The notes below the pieces were generated by a model. It was not told the DNA's origin and ran no database searches. It saw nothing but the letters and a program-made list of their open reading frames with translations. DNA of 64,000 bases. It comes from Liquidambar formosana. Lineage: Eukaryota > Streptophyta > Magnoliopsida > Saxifragales > Altingiaceae. The DNA lies in the NCBI GenBank assembly GCA_039720395.1, contig CM077828.1, forward strand, positions 16,404,264 through 16,468,263, read 5' to 3'. Positions 24,464 through 36,776 of this stretch are shown here, piece by piece. Position 1 is the first letter of the stretch. Every line of letters begins with the position of its first letter. The position numbers and the translations under genes are program-made.

Positions 24464-26754
24464 TTTTTTTTAATCTGGAAATTAGGGTTTTTGTTACTGA
24501 TAGGAGGATATGGGAGAGGGAGTTAGAGAAGTTATGGGAAGTTGGGGTTTTGCATTTGCAACGCAGTCACAGCGTTTTTGGTTGTTGCAGGGAAGTGGTG
24601 GGGAGGTGAAGAGAACAGTTTGGAGAGGGTTCAGGTTTTGTTCTCTCACTGAGTTGAGGCTTTGAGCCTCTGAGGGTTTTAGTTACGATAGGGTTTTGGC
24701 TCACATCCAAGCTGGATTTCACAAAACTGCGGTTTTTTCTGGTTAAAAATGGGCTGGCTGCTACCTACAGAGGAAAAATATCACTCTTTTCTTCTTTTTT
24801 TCCATTTGTTTTTTTTTCTTTTTTGCATCGCTACAATAATTTAGATGGAAAATGCTGATATTTTCGTCACTTTGAGTATTGCCTTTCTTCCTGCTTTCGC
24901 ACACAGCCTCGAAAGCATGGATAAGGATACGGTTACGGATACGGACACGAACACAGTAAATTTTCAAAATTTAGATTATGACATGGTGATAATATGTTAT
25001 TAATAAATACATATTTTATGTATATATCTTGATAATATCATATAGTTTCACTTCTATTATTCGAACTGCATCTTTTGTATTGTTTTTAAAAACTATAAGT
25101 AGAGTTATTCATTAATAAAATATGACAAAAATAAAAAGAAATAAAATTAAAAGACAAAAAAGATGTAAATAAAAAGGTATCGTATTAAAGATATGTCAAA
25201 AAAGTATTATGTTCGAAACATGTCCGACACAGACACAGTATCTCAGGAGAAATGTCTATAGCTTCATACGCTGGAACATGAGAGTAGTTTCCATGACGTG
25301 GAATTTATAGTAAGGGCTCTCCCAATCACTCCCTCAATTTTTCCTCAAATTTGGAGAAAAGTTTGGTTAAAACCCTTTTTTTTTTTTTTTTTTTTATCCG
25401 CAAGTTTAGTTTAAGTTTTAAGTTTAGTTAAAACTTAAAAGTCGTATATGGGAAAGACCACCAAATGGCAAAGCCACATCTTTCCTCAAAATCTTATACC
25501 TATTTTTTTTTTTTTTTTCCCGAGATACAAAATGTAAAGGTCATTTGTAAAGAGAAGAATACAATTGTCGAAAGTTTAGAACATTTCCAAATGTATTATC
25601 TATTTTTAAATTACTTTAACTAGCAATATGACATTTTTAAAAAAAAAAAAAAAAACAGTTAGCTAATTATTCAAGTAGAGTAATCGGCACTAATTATTTT
25701 AAAGTTATTTCAAATTTTTCATTAATTAAATATTTAGTAAAAAGATAAAGAAGAAATGGTACATAGAGGGAGGTACTTGTCACATTTTTTTATTGAAATA
25801 AAAAACTAATTAATATTCGCTAGCTCAATAGAAGTATGGAACTAGCCAAAATGATAATAGTTAAAATATCTAGCCATGCAACTAGTCTCATGAAGAAGTA
25901 AAAACAAAGTTTGGTTAACTAAAATAGTCAAGGGAATTAGGGTAGTTAACCCCATTAGAGATGTTCTTAAGAGATTGTCAAAGGTCTAAGAGGCTCCCTA
26001 TCTTTTCTTGGGAAAAGTTTGGGGGATATGATGGTCAAATTTGGGGAGAGGATAGGGAATGATTGGGTAGGCTTTAGGGAGAGATATATGGAAGGGTTGG
26101 AGATACCCAAATGCCCAGTTTTGTTATTAAGAAAGGGATAACTCTTGCTTGCTGACAGAATAGAAAGAGCTACTCACACCGATTAGATGGGATTGTAGAC
26201 ACCTTATTTTGTTCTGCCTATAATCTTAGAATCGCTTTGATCCTAATGATGAGGTCTAATACTTTTTATGATTAGATGAAAAGGTCTGTATCAAGTGAAT
26301 GAGATCATAGGAGGACCTAAAAGAAGAAAGGTGAGGTATAATGAACATTAAATAAAGAAATGAAAATAACCAAACCCAAGCCAGCGTGTGTGCACTCTTA
26401 AAAGGTGCGTACGTACTCTAAGCCTTGGAAAAGAACATTTTGAAAATGATATTTCTTGGTCATCTAACATATTTTGAGACATGAACATTTTCTTGATTTT
26501 GGAGGTCAGTTAGAGTTGACCAAAGGATTTTAGAAACCCTAACCTAACCCTAATTTACCTTTATACAAGGACCATTTTCAATAGGATGGAGAATCTTTTT
26601 CCATCTTCCACGAATTTCACGTAAGGAGGCTAGGGTTTTAGAGAAAAGATGGATAAGAGGAGAGAGGCATACCACAATGAAGGAGGGCCATTGTGATCCT
26701 ACTTTACTTGAGTAAGGCGATCTCGTCAAGGCTTCTAATTTGACAGACAAATCC
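24464..26754. other. Helicase upstream region and intergenic space
   Basis: The first 300 bp should hold the helicase 5' UTR and promoter; I see no diagnostic element. About 24900-25275 starts with GGATACGGTTACGGATACGG and ends near ATGTCCGACACAGACACAG, reminiscent of a plant DNA transposon terminal region, but its boundaries cannot be fixed. Long T and A homopolymers occur at 25378-25396, 25505-25519 and 25639-25656. No gene seen. Confidence 0.45.
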
Positions 26755-26993
26755 TAAGGCCATGTTTGTTTGGTTGAAATGAAATGGATGGGAATGGAAT
26801 ATGATTTCATGCTCAAAATAGTTTGGAATGAAATGAGATTGAAATAAATATTGCGAAACGAATATTATTATAATTCACTAACACTGTTTGATTCCACTCC
26901 CATTTAATTACTTCATCTAAACATGTTGTTTGAAATGAATTGGAATGGAGTTCATTTCATCCATTCCATTTCAACCAAACAAACATGGCATAA
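26755..26993. mobile_element. Tourist-like (PIF/Harbinger) MITE
   Basis: TAA duplications (26755-26757, 26991-26993) bound a 233-bp element. Its ends GGCCATGTTTGTTTGGTTGA and the complement of CAACCAAACAAACATGGC form a strong inverted repeat, followed by GAAATGAAATGG on one side and CCATTCCATTTC on the other. Confidence 0.85.
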
Positions 26994-28099
26994 GGGTTAC
27001 TTTTAACTCAATTTATTATTTCAATCTACATAGTTTTATTCGATATCATGACATGATTTTGAATATTTTGTTTTTTTCCTTAATATATTGATATGGATCA
27101 CACCCTAGGGTTCGCATGCATCAACTACGCTTTCATACTTATTAAATTTTTGACTATGCATCTAGGATGCAAACACATCCTCATCAAATACCTAGGCACC
27201 CTGTTTCTTAATTCTTGGCTTACACATACATGTTTTGTACGTTTATTGAGTAACCTTATTGTTAGATTGTTAGATAGTATCTAAGATCATCCAATCATAT
27301 TTATTTTGGTGTTCTTTTCTTTGTTTCATTCATTTCCACTTATTAGGATAAAATTATATTATTATTGTCCTCGTTTATTTGTTATCTTGATTTCATTTCC
27401 TTTCATTCATTAGAATAGTTAAATGTTCCTTTGCTTATTTTGCTTACATAATTTCCTAATAGGATTTTATTTATATCTTTCTAATATGTATAATGCATTG
27501 CTTAAATAAAAAGTGTCAACTTTTCCGTGATACTTTTTTTTACTAAAAATGTAGAATGTGTTTTTTGGAAAACCTTTTCTATATAAATTACATGAATAGT
27601 TAGTGGGTGGTTATTGCTGGAACCCATAAGATTGCTATTAGCCAAAAGCAAAGTTAACTTCTCTTTCCTTTTCCCATTAATCAAACGGAGCCAAAGTGAC
27701 TCCTAGCAAAAGGGGAAGAAAAATAGTAGACTTAAAACTGATTTGGTATATAGTCATAGATGAATGGCAAACGGTTTAATCCGATTTTTTATTTAATGTG
27801 ATTTGATTTAAATTATATTCTCAAATAAAATTAAATGGATTTGGATTCAGTATTGTGTTGAAAAAACTCAGTACTGTACTGGTGTGATCAACACTGTTGG
27901 ATAAGTGTCTACGCGAGTTAGATTAAAAGTTGAAAGAGTTGCCCATTATATATAAAAAAAAGAAAAAAAAGAATTACGTTCGTGGTTATTTTAATAGTTA
28001 TTTTTTTAATTTTTAAACCAAATCGTAAATCAACTTACCACGGTGGTGAGTCCGAATCCAAATTCGAATTAAACCGAACCATTTACGGTTGCACCCTGC
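26994..28099. other. Intergenic sequence upstream of CCT4
   Basis: AT-rich sequence without a recognisable gene. The small open frames at 27093-27284 and 27502-27684 lack any domain. Confidence 0.5.
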
Positions 28100-28198
28100 T
28101 ACCAAGTTGCGTGCAGTGGATTTTCTATATATCTTCCCTACTGAAATGAAAGATATAAAAAATAAAAAAGTTTTAAATCCACTGCACGCAACTTGGTA
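28100..28198. repeat. Miniature palindromic element in the CCT4 promoter
   Basis: Perfect 24-bp inverted arms (28100-28123 and 28175-28198; core GTTGCGTGCAGTGGATTT) are separated by about 50 AT-rich bases. It ends about 230 bp before the CCT4 start codon. It is probably a tiny MITE; no clear target duplication was found. Confidence 0.8.
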
Positions 28199-28392
28199 CC
28201 AGATCCCTAATACGAAAATAGAAGGGACATTTTTGTAATTGAAAAAGCTTTCTCGAGCCCTCCCGCCTCTCCAATTAGCCGCCTGTCACTCTAGGGCTTT
28301 GTTTCATTTCAAGGCTTCTGAACTCCTCTACCTCTACTTCTTCTTCTTCATACTCTCCCAATCTTTCTTCCAAATTTACACTTCCACCCATC

Positions 28393-28419
28393 TAGGGTTA
28401 GGGTTAGGGTTAGGGTTTT
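28393..28419 (+). promoter_or_regulatory. Telomere-like repeat (telo-box) in CCT4 leader
   Basis: Four tandem TAGGGT units end in TTTT, nine bases before the CCT4 ATG. Telo-boxes (AAACCCTAA) are known in promoters and leaders of plant translation and growth-related genes. Here the motif lies in the probable 5' UTR. The units are TTAGGG rather than the TTTAGGG typical of most plant telomeres. Confidence 0.7.
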
Positions 28420-28427
28420 GAGCATCA

Positions 28428-30029
28428 ATGGCAGCCCCGGCAGTCCACCAGGCACGCTCTTCCAAGACCGAGAGCTACGTTGACAACAAGCGTAAAGACG
28501 ACATCCGCCAAGCCAACATCTTCGCGGCTCGAGCGGTTGCCGATGCCGTCCGCACCAGTTTGGGACCCAAAGGCATGGACAAGATGATCTCCACCGCCTC
28601 CGGCGAGGTCATCATCACCAACGACGGCGCCACCATCCTCAACAAGATGGAGGTCCTCCAGCCCGCCGCGAAGATGCTTGTCGAGCTCTCCAAGTCTCAA
28701 GACATTGTTGCAGGAGACGGCACCACCACCGTCGTCGTCATTGCCGGCGCGTTACTCAAACAGTGCCTCACCCTCCTCAATGCCGGGATTCACCCCACCG
28801 TCATCTCCGATTCCCTCCATAAAGTCGCTCTGAAAGCCTTTGACGTCCTCTCCGCCATGGCCATCCCCGTCGAGCTCTCCGATCGCGAATCGCTAGTCAA
28901 GTCTGCTAGTACTGCACTCAATAGCAAAGTCGTCAGTCAGTACTCGACCCTCCTCGCTCCGCTCGCAGTCGATGCGGTTCTCTCTGTCGTCGATCCTGCG
29001 AAGCCAGACCTTGTTGATCTTCGCGATGTCAAGATTGTGAAGAAGCTCGGAGGGACTGTTGACGATACCGAACTTGTAAAGGGTTTGGTATTCGATAAGA
29101 AGGTGAGTCATTCCGCCGGTGGGCCTACCCGGGTTGAAAATGCAAAGATTGCGGTGATTCAATTCCAGATATCACCGCCAAAGACCGATATCGAACAGAG
29201 TATCGTAGTTTCGGATTATACCCAGATGGATAGGATCTTGAAAGAAGAGAGGAATTACATTCTTGGGATCATTAAGAAGATTAAGGCGACGGGCTGTAAT
29301 GTTCTATTGATTCAGAAGAGTATATTGAGAGATGCGGTAACGGATTTGTCATTGCATTACCTTGCGAAAGCGAAGATTTTGGTGATTAAGGACGTGGAGC
29401 GCGATGAGATTGAGTTTATCACCAAAACTCTGAATTGTTTGCCCATTGCGAATATTGAGCATTTTCGTGCAGAGAAGTTGGGGTATGCTGATTGTGTGGA
29501 GGAGGTTTCGCTTGGAGATGGGAAAATTGTTAAAATTACTGGGATTAAGGATATGGGGAGGACGACGACTGTGCTTGTTCGTGGGTCGAATCAGTTGGTT
29601 TTGGATGAGGCAGAACGGAGTTTGCACGATGCTTTGTGTGTCGTTAGGTGTTTGGTGAACAAGAAGTTTTTGATTGCAGGTGGTGGTGCGCCAGAGATTG
29701 AGTTGTCGAGGCAGCTTGGTGCATGGGCGAAAGTTTTGCAGGGGATGGAGAGTTACTGTGTTCGATCATTTGCGGAGGCTCTTGAAGTTATTCCTTACAC
29801 GCTAGCTGAGAATGCAGGTTTGAACCCAATAGCTATTGTTACTGAGCTGAGGAATCGTCATGCGCAGGGTGAGATCAATGCTGGCATCAATGTGAGGAAG
29901 GGGCAGATCACAAACATCTTGGAGGAGAATGTGGTGCAACCGCTGCTCGTGAGCACGAGTGCAATCTCGCTGGCAACAGAGTGTGTGCGGATGATCTTGA
30001 AGATTGATGACATTGTCACAGTGAGGTAG
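28428..30029 (+). CDS. CCT4: T-complex protein 1 subunit delta (CCT4), cytosolic chaperonin
   Basis: An uninterrupted 533-residue frame covers the full length of plant CCT delta (about 535 residues). CCT4 is one of eight subunits of the TRiC/CCT ring that folds actin, tubulin and other cytosolic proteins using ATP. Visible nucleotide-binding signatures are [11 protein letters not shown] (residues 43-53), NDGATIL (65-71) and GDGTTT (96-101). The C-terminal GGGAPE lies at about 418-423. The start is the first ATG after a telomere-like leader motif. The gene has no intron within the CDS. Third-position usage shifts along it: C-rich in the first third, G/T-rich afterwards. No lesion was seen, so it is likely functional. 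Family assignment is very secure; delta is preferred over other subunits from overall sequence resemblance. Confidence 0.96.
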   Translation: MAAPAVHQARSSKTESYVDNKRKDDIRQANIFAARAVADAVRTSLGPKGMDKMISTASGEVIITNDGATILNKMEVLQPAAKMLVELSKSQDIVAGDGTTTVVVIAGALLKQCLTLLNAGIHPTVISDSLHKVALKAFDVLSAMAIPVELSDRESLVKSASTALNSKVVSQYSTLLAPLAVDAVLSVVDPAKPDLVDLRDVKIVKKLGGTVDDTELVKGLVFDKKVSHSAGGPTRVENAKIAVIQFQISPPKTDIEQSIVVSDYTQMDRILKEERNYILGIIKKIKATGCNVLLIQKSILRDAVTDLSLHYLAKAKILVIKDVERDEIEFITKTLNCLPIANIEHFRAEKLGYADCVEEVSLGDGKIVKITGIKDMGRTTTVLVRGSNQLVLDEAERSLHDALCVVRCLVNKKFLIAGGGAPEIELSRQLGAWAKVLQGMESYCVRSFAEALEVIPYTLAENAGLNPIAIVTELRNRHAQGEINAGINVRKGQITNILEENVVQPLLVSTSAISLATECVRMILKIDDIVTVR

Positions 30030-31929
30030 TTTTGGTCAGAACATGACAGCACTGGACACTGGAAAAACTGTGTCTTATTGTCTTATGGTCTCTGTGTGCC
30101 TTTTGAATTAGTAGTCTTATGTCTTTTTGAATTGGTTATGGTGAAGAATTTTGAAAATGCTGTGTTTGTATCGTATATTCGCTTTGAATTTGAATATTGT
30201 ATGGTTTTCCTTGGAGATTATATTAGGCATTATCCTCTTTTACAGTTAGAGTTAAATTACTAGTTGAAGAGTTTGGTAGATATATGTTCTGATGCCATTG
30301 GATGATTTTGAAGATTATAAAGCTTTATTGTTTGTTTTACTGGTTTGGAGAGTACCGATCATTTTTATGTGCTATGTAGCCTGCAGCATTGTAGAAGGCT
30401 CAGGTCAACTTAGTTTTCTGTCATTGAAACATTAAGCTGAAAGATGGATTATCTTATTATGTTAACATTTTTTTTTCTCTTTAGATAAAGCTTTATAGGC
30501 TGTGTAATCTAGGACAGCTACAACATATTGATTTACTTCATTATCGCTGGTCTGGGTTGTTTATGATACAGCCTTCTCATCCAATTTTCCTTCATCTTAT
30601 TTTTAATTGTTGCTTGAACCTCTTATCTTCCTTGGCCCTCTCTCCTACTTCTCATCAAATTTTGGTTCTCTTCATCAGATGATGTTTGTGTAATACTTCA
30701 GGTGTTTACTGTTTCTTTTCCTGTATAATACTTCAGGTGTTTCTTTTATTATTTTAGGGAATTTCCATTGATTAAATTGTGTTTATTCTCTGAATATGAG
30801 TGCTAATTTGTTGTAGAACATAATGTTGCCACCAGGTTTTGTTATCCAATGGGTGCCTCTTCATAGGGTAGCAACTTCATGGCTTGCAATGAGCTGAACT
30901 AGCTTGACCCCCCAAAAAAAGGGTTTTGACAGTATATTTTTGTCCAAAATTCAAGTTGGGTTTGGTTCAAAGTTATTACTGTTTGTCTGGCCTGTAACAT
31001 AGCTAGACTTAATGGACCCCATTTTCTTAAAATAAAAGGCTCTGTCCAGTGCAGTGCTGCTATTTGCTGTTAAGTTACAGATATATTCTTGTTCTCATGG
31101 ATAACAGAAGTTATAGGTTCTAGGTAGAGTACAGAGTCCATAAAGTGCAGAGTGGGCCAGAACAACAAGTGACTGGTGATAAAATATTCCATATTTTAAG
31201 GATTCTGTGTTTTAACGATTTGTATCTGTTTCATCCTTGCTGCCCTTGTATGTGGTATGATTTAATTTGACTTATTATATTGTGATTTTTTTTTTTAAAA
31301 AAAAATTTTGTTGAGTATTTGTTAACATCAAGCACTTGAATGCATGTGCCTCAGCTACAAGTAAATAGTGAAAAGAGGAATAGTTAGTAGAGTAAGTCCC
31401 CGGGTCCTTAGTCGAGCCAAAAAGATCAAAGATCCCATAAGAACCCTTATCCTTAGTTGAGCCAAAGATCAAAGCTCCTATTAACCAGGCAGGTAGTAGC
31501 GTACTTAGGGTTTTGAATTATTCATCAACTACGAATCCTCTGAGTTTGGAAGAGCAACTGGAAGCTAAATAGGTTAACCCTTGAAGACTCTAAGTTGGAA
31601 TTTGAGTGGACTAGAGTCTAGTGAAAAGAGAACTACCATCAAGGAAATCGTAAGAACTCTAATCCTGATATAGCTTTGATTTTGGAAATTAACTTAGCTC
31701 TATAAATTGTAAGCTCACTAAATGATTGGTGATACTTTTCAGGCAAGGGGCTTCGGGACTTATCCTTCTTCATAATGATGATTCAGTTGTCAAGAGACTG
31801 AACATGTCATCAGAGTATTTTCATTTGGCCAAAGTTAAAAATATTTTGGGGTTGAATTTTGGAGAGACTGCCATGTACAAGCCAAAAAAAGGAGTATAAC
31901 TAATGGTAGAGTTGATCAAGAGTGTCAAT
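30030..31929. other. CCT4 3' flank and intergenic space
   Basis: The first few hundred bases are presumably CCT4 3' UTR. I recognise no gene. A short imperfect duplication (CCTTAGTCGAGCC / CCTTAGTTGAGCC, about 31405-31470) is present. Confidence 0.5.
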
Positions 31930-33217
31930 TTAAGGATATAGGCATGTAGTGAAGATTAAGATGAGAGACACTGGTATCAGAGAATCTGTTTGGTTTCATG
32001 CTTGGAAGATCGACTATGGAAAGCTATTTTCTTACTTAGAATATTAATAAAAAAGTGTAGAGAGAAGGAAAATAGCCTCCACATGGTGTTTATCGACTTG
32101 GAAAAAACATATGATAGGGTCCGTAGGAATATAATGTGGTGGGTGGCAGAAAGGAGAGGAATACCTACTAGGTATATTGATATAATTAAGGAGATGTACG
32201 ATGGAGCTATAACTAGTGTTAGAACAATTAGAAGGGAGACGACTTCATCAAAAAAACAAATAGAAGGGAGACAAGTGAATTTCCAATCACAATACCCTTA
32301 ATGAAAAAAAGTAAAAAATAAAAAATTTCCAATCACAATAGGTTTACACCAAGGATTGGCCTTGAGTCCGTATTATCATTTTGCTTTAGTTATGGATGAA
32401 CTGATTAGAGATATCCAGGATGAAGTCCCATGGTGTATGTTATTTGCTTTTAAATTGGATTTATGAACAGACACGCTAGAATCTAAAGGTTTTAGGTTAA
32501 GTAAGACAAAAATAGAATATATGGAATGTAAATTTAGTTAAACTGGGAATAGAAATGAGAGCGTTGTGCAAATAGATGACCAAGAGATACCTATAAGTTA
32601 CTATTTTCAATATCTTGGATCAATTATCCATAAAGATGGAGAGATAAAGGAAGATGTTGCTTGTAGAATTAGAGCAGGATGGATAAAGTGGTAAAGTGCA
32701 TCTCAAGTGCTGTGTGAGAATAGAATATTTATGAATTTAAAAGGGAAAATTTTACAAGATGGCTATAATACCAGCTATACTTTATGGTATGAAATGTTGG
32801 GCAACTAGTAAACAACATTTGCAGAAAATGAGTGTAGCAGAGATGAGGATGTTAAGATGGGTTTGTGGTAATATGCATGAAGATAAAATAAGAAATGAAT
32901 GTATTTGTGAGAAGGTAGGAGTAGCGCTAATTGAGGAGAAGATGAGGGAAAATATATAAGATGGTTTGGTCATGTGCAACAAAGACCTATGAATGCACTT
33001 ATATGTAAGAGTGACTTAATTTGAGTCGAATGCCTTAATAGAACAAGAGGAAGGCCTGAAACAACGTGGCCAAAGGTGGTGAGAAAGGACATCTGTGCTG
33101 AGAATTTAATAGCAAATAAGGCTCTTAATAGAATTGAATGGCGTAAAAGGATTGATGTAGCCGACCCCATGTAGTTGGGAATAAGGCTTGGTTGAGTTGT
33201 GTTGTGTTGACTTGAGT
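31930..33217 (+). mobile_element. RTE-type LINE remnant
   Basis: Plus-strand fragments of a reverse transcriptase: HMVFIDLEKTYDRVRR and KEMYDGAITSVRT (31990-32250). LYGMKCWATSKQH and MRMLRWVCG follow (32780-32870), and RWFGHVQ just downstream in another frame. The 3' end GACCCCATGTAGTTGGGAAT, followed by AAGGCTTGGTTGAGTTG, is characteristic of RTE elements in plants. The RT is frameshifted and has stops. It is a different LINE clade from the L1-type copies elsewhere in the window. Confidence 0.85.
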
Positions 33218-33466
33218 TTTTATCTTAGAAATGCTTGCTTCAGTTGGTTGAACAAGGAGGAGAACCCCATGTGTCATATGTTTAAAAAATTAAAAAAAAT
33301 AAAAAAAAATTTATGCGATATTGGGAGGAATAGTTATCTAATTCCATTTGAGAAGCTCACTAATATGAACATCTGCTTGCCAGACTATTGTGCTGCAGTT
33401 TCATCCTCTTTGGATGGTCCCCTTTCCACTAGATTTGGAAACATGGCTTTGCCCATTACAATTATA

Positions 33467-33648
33467 AACAGGAGTTGCGATTACGGCAAGAGTGCTGCAC
33501 TGTCGACGGTGGTAGGTTGGGAATTGTTTATACTCATATAGAATATAGAGATAGTTGAACAGGAGTTTCAATTGTGGCAAGATTGCTGCACTGTTGACTG
33601 TCGTAGGTTGGGAATTGTTTATACTCCTACAGAAGGTAGAGAGATATT
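33467..33648. repeat. Two-unit tandem repeat, 91-bp period
   Basis: AACAGGAGTTGCGATTACGG recurs 91 bp later as AACAGGAGTTTCAATTGTGG. Both units contain GGTTGGGAATTGTTTATACT. Function unknown; intergenic. Confidence 0.8.
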
Positions 33649-34147
33649 TAAAGGCCAATTTTTAAGCAGTGTACCTGAGGGGATCTTTTGTTTCTTGCAA
33701 GCTTCCAAGACAAATGCTGGGGCAGATAGACTATATAGGGCAGTTTTATTTCTAGAGGGATCTTTAGGCTCTTTGCTATTTTGAGTAGTGGGAAGATGGA
33801 AATTCATTAGTGGAGTTGCAGACTCAAGATTGATTAGTAGAAAAGGGAGTTGCAAAGATCTATGTTTATTTTGTGCAAGGAAAATACAAAAGTATAGATC
33901 TTTATTTACAACTGCCCTTACTCTTTGGCAGTCTGGAGTTCTCTTTTGGGAAAGGGCAGTTGAGAAGGGCTGTAATGAGTTGGGGACAAGAGGGTAATTG
34001 GATGGTAGTGAATTGTAAGGGTGGGGAGTATCATTAGTGAGGTTAAAGAAGTAATATTTGTTTCCACTGTTGATCATCTTTATGAGGAAAGGAAATGTAG
34101 AATTTTAATAAATCATTTTTTGTCCATTAGTGAATTGGTTGGGTTTG

Positions 34148-34222
34148 TTGTGGAAGATGTGGAGGATTGTGCACAGGGTCAGGAAAGTTGTGGAAGATGT
34201 GGAGGATTGTGCTCAGGGTGGA
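34148..34222. repeat. Two-unit tandem repeat, 40-bp period
   Basis: TTGTGGAAGATGTGGAGGAT occurs twice in direct succession. It makes the local open frame (CGRCGGLCSG-like) look repetitive; I do not read it as a gene. Confidence 0.8.
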
Positions 34223-34289
34223 GAGTTGGTTGCTGTCTTGCATTCTTTTTTTTCTAAAAAAAAAGATGCAGATATGCTATAAATGGGAG

Positions 34290-34480
34290 CCTCCCCCTTG
34301 TGATTGGTGGTTATTGAACTCTGATGGGTCTCTTTGTTTTAATAGGGGGGTAAGGTTCTGGTGGGGTTAGAAGAAATCATGAGGGACTTGGGTGCTTTTG
34401 CTATAGCTTCAATTGATCATTGATGATGGGAGTTGTTACCATGTTCGTAGGGAAACTAATGCAGTTGCTGATTTTTTTAC
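34290..34480 (+). mobile_element. Decayed LINE RNase H remnant
   Basis: WWLLNSDGSLCFNRG and, after frame changes, YHVRRETNAVADFF resemble the RNase H domain (LNTDGS ... REANKVAD) carried by many plant LINEs. Several stops and frame changes are present. Limits are approximate. Confidence 0.5.
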
Positions 34481-34504
34481 TAGTATTTGTATTTGTATTT
34501 GTAA

Positions 34505-34668
34505 TGTTATATGCACCAACTCTATGTCCCAACTTTTACCCAAACTCTTTCACGCAAGGGTGGTTCACACCCATGCTGGATGACAGCACCAAGGTATGGG
34601 TCTCATCTCTTGTGAGAGAGTTGGAATAAAAGTTGAGACAAGTAGTTGGTGCATATAGGATAACTCTC
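34505..34668. repeat. Palindromic MITE, about 160 bp
   Basis: The left arm GTTATATGCACCAACT...CCCAACTTTTA...CTCTTTCACGCAAG is mirrored on the right by CTTGTGAGAGAG...TAAAAGTTGAGAC...AGTTGGTGCATATAGG. Arms are about 50 bp with a few mismatches. Family unknown. Confidence 0.75.
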
Positions 34669-35299
34669 TTTGTATAATTAGGGATAGATTGCAAAGCTTC
34701 TTTGGGAAGTTGTGCTAGCATTTTTTTTTTAAAATTGTTTTTCAATTAGTTGACTAAAACTAATATGTTTCAGCCAAAAAAGAGAAGAAGAATAAAACCT
34801 TGCAAAAATAAATTAAAAAACAAAGAGAATAAAAATAAAAAATTCATAATTTCCATTGATGATGTTCTAAAATGTTTCTAATGATCACAAGATGAAAGTT
34901 GAAAAAAGTTCAAATGCTTATTAGTACTAGTGTACAATTTTGGTTGGCTTGGTCTAATATACAGATGAAAAAACCTCGTAGCTTCTTAGTGCTAGTGTAC
35001 AATTTTAGAAGCCTCACTTCCAATTGCTTAGAGAGTCTGATTACCCGCCAACCAATGACATCAGATAAAATTAGCTCGGCATTTGGCAAAAAAAAAGGAA
35101 TAAAAAGACGACCCATAGATTTACATTTCAAGATGCTGAGCTTCTCCCAGACCATGGGGCAGCACCTTCATCAAAGATCATCCAATGTTTCAGAGCACTT
35201 TACCCAAATCTTAGCTGGCCTTGATCTGTCACCAAATGGATACGTCATGGAATTTCAGATACAGCAGCTCCTTTATCTCTGCTTTTAGCATTGTGAGCA

Positions 35300-36739
35300 G
35301 ATGCTTTGTCATGTCACATCCTCTTGGTTTGCCACCCTCTTCTCTTCAGGTCTTACCCCATAGAACTGAGTAAAGACCTAGCATTATGAGAATTGCTCCG
35401 AGAACTCTGCAAGGGAGGTGGGAAAAGATCAAAACACATGGGAGAGGGTTAAATTAGAATTGTGTGAATACAAATGGCCGCTTTTATAATCTGGATGTCT
35501 TGTTATTAGTTCTGCAATTTTATTTTTTTTGGGTTGAATTCTCACTTACCCTCCAGAGTATAACTGATCACCAAGAATTAGAGATGCCATGATAGACACT
35601 AAAAGTGTCTGGACAGGCTGGAAGACGGCTACAAACATGGGAGGCTACAATTCCCTAAGACAAGCAGAAAATAGTGAGTTATTTTTAATGCAGAAACCGT
35701 ACAGATTCAATGTATAATATAAAATTAATGGGATAACATCAAGGGACTCCTTTGTTGCACGTCATTTTTGCACCTCAGCTGATTTCTCAAATGGTGAGTG
35801 AAAGCTTGGCCACATCAACCTTCTGGACTTCCATTGGATCTTGTGAATCCAATAGTGCTTAAGAATGAGGTGCAAAAATGAAGATCATAGATCCTGACCC
35901 AAAATAAATAAAATTTTGTATCATTAGATAAAATATGGTTTGAGTTCATTTTGGATACATACAGCATATAGGATTGTAAAAAGCTCTTCCCCCGAGTGGA
36001 TTTTCCTACGCTCTAGATCGGTTTCTGCAAAAGCTGCTATGACTAAGAACTGGATCAATCCAAAGAAGCATGTAAATGAAGTGAGTGTGAGTTTAGCTGG
36101 ATACTTTCTCAACACAGGTGCCTGCAAATTTGAATTTCGATGTTTAGCAAGCGGTTTAATGGGAGAAAATGAGTCTTCAATACACAAATGTATTGTGTAA
36201 TAACCACTATATATGGTACAAACTGCTATCAATTTTCTTGCGGGCATCTATGCTTTTGTCGTTAGTGTATGCATATGATTGTTTATTTGTTTACCCAGCA
36301 GTGCCATACAAATTTTGAATCTGCTAATTTCAATGCAGTTCATGTTCATACAAACCGTTCGAAAGAATGGATATTACTTTCTTTACCTATGCATTTGCAT
36401 GTAGGAGGTAAGTAGCACAAACAATTAGTAAGTATTATAGAGCTTAGGGTTATCGAATAGTCATTGGGGATAAGATGACGATGATGATAGGATAACCTGA
36501 AGGACCATCCAACCAGCCCATGATAAGCAATGACCAAGCAGGTATATACAACCCTATGTCCAGTTCTGCATTTTCCTTGAAGACACGTCTTATTCCAAGG
36601 CATTTCCTAATGGTTTGTGTGTCTGGTGTAGAAGAGGAGGGCCTTTGTAGAGAGTAATGATAGTGGTACCTCCCACACTTGCAATGGTTCCCAGCACTTT
36701 TGCCTACCCATCTCTCCTTGAGAAACTAACTTGCTCAAG

Positions 36740-36776
<37 letters not shown>

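Noticed and set aside
28425..29627. Several antisense open frames within CCT4
   Set aside because: Shadows of the strongly coding plus-strand CCT4 frame.
33619..34077. 152-residue minus-strand open frame
   Set aside because: No recognisable domain, overlaps repeat-rich intergenic sequence, no supporting splice structure or homology I can recall.
34899..35288. 129-residue plus-strand open frame
   Set aside because: It runs antisense to the probable 3' UTR and last exon of the WAT1 pseudogene; composition is not gene-like.
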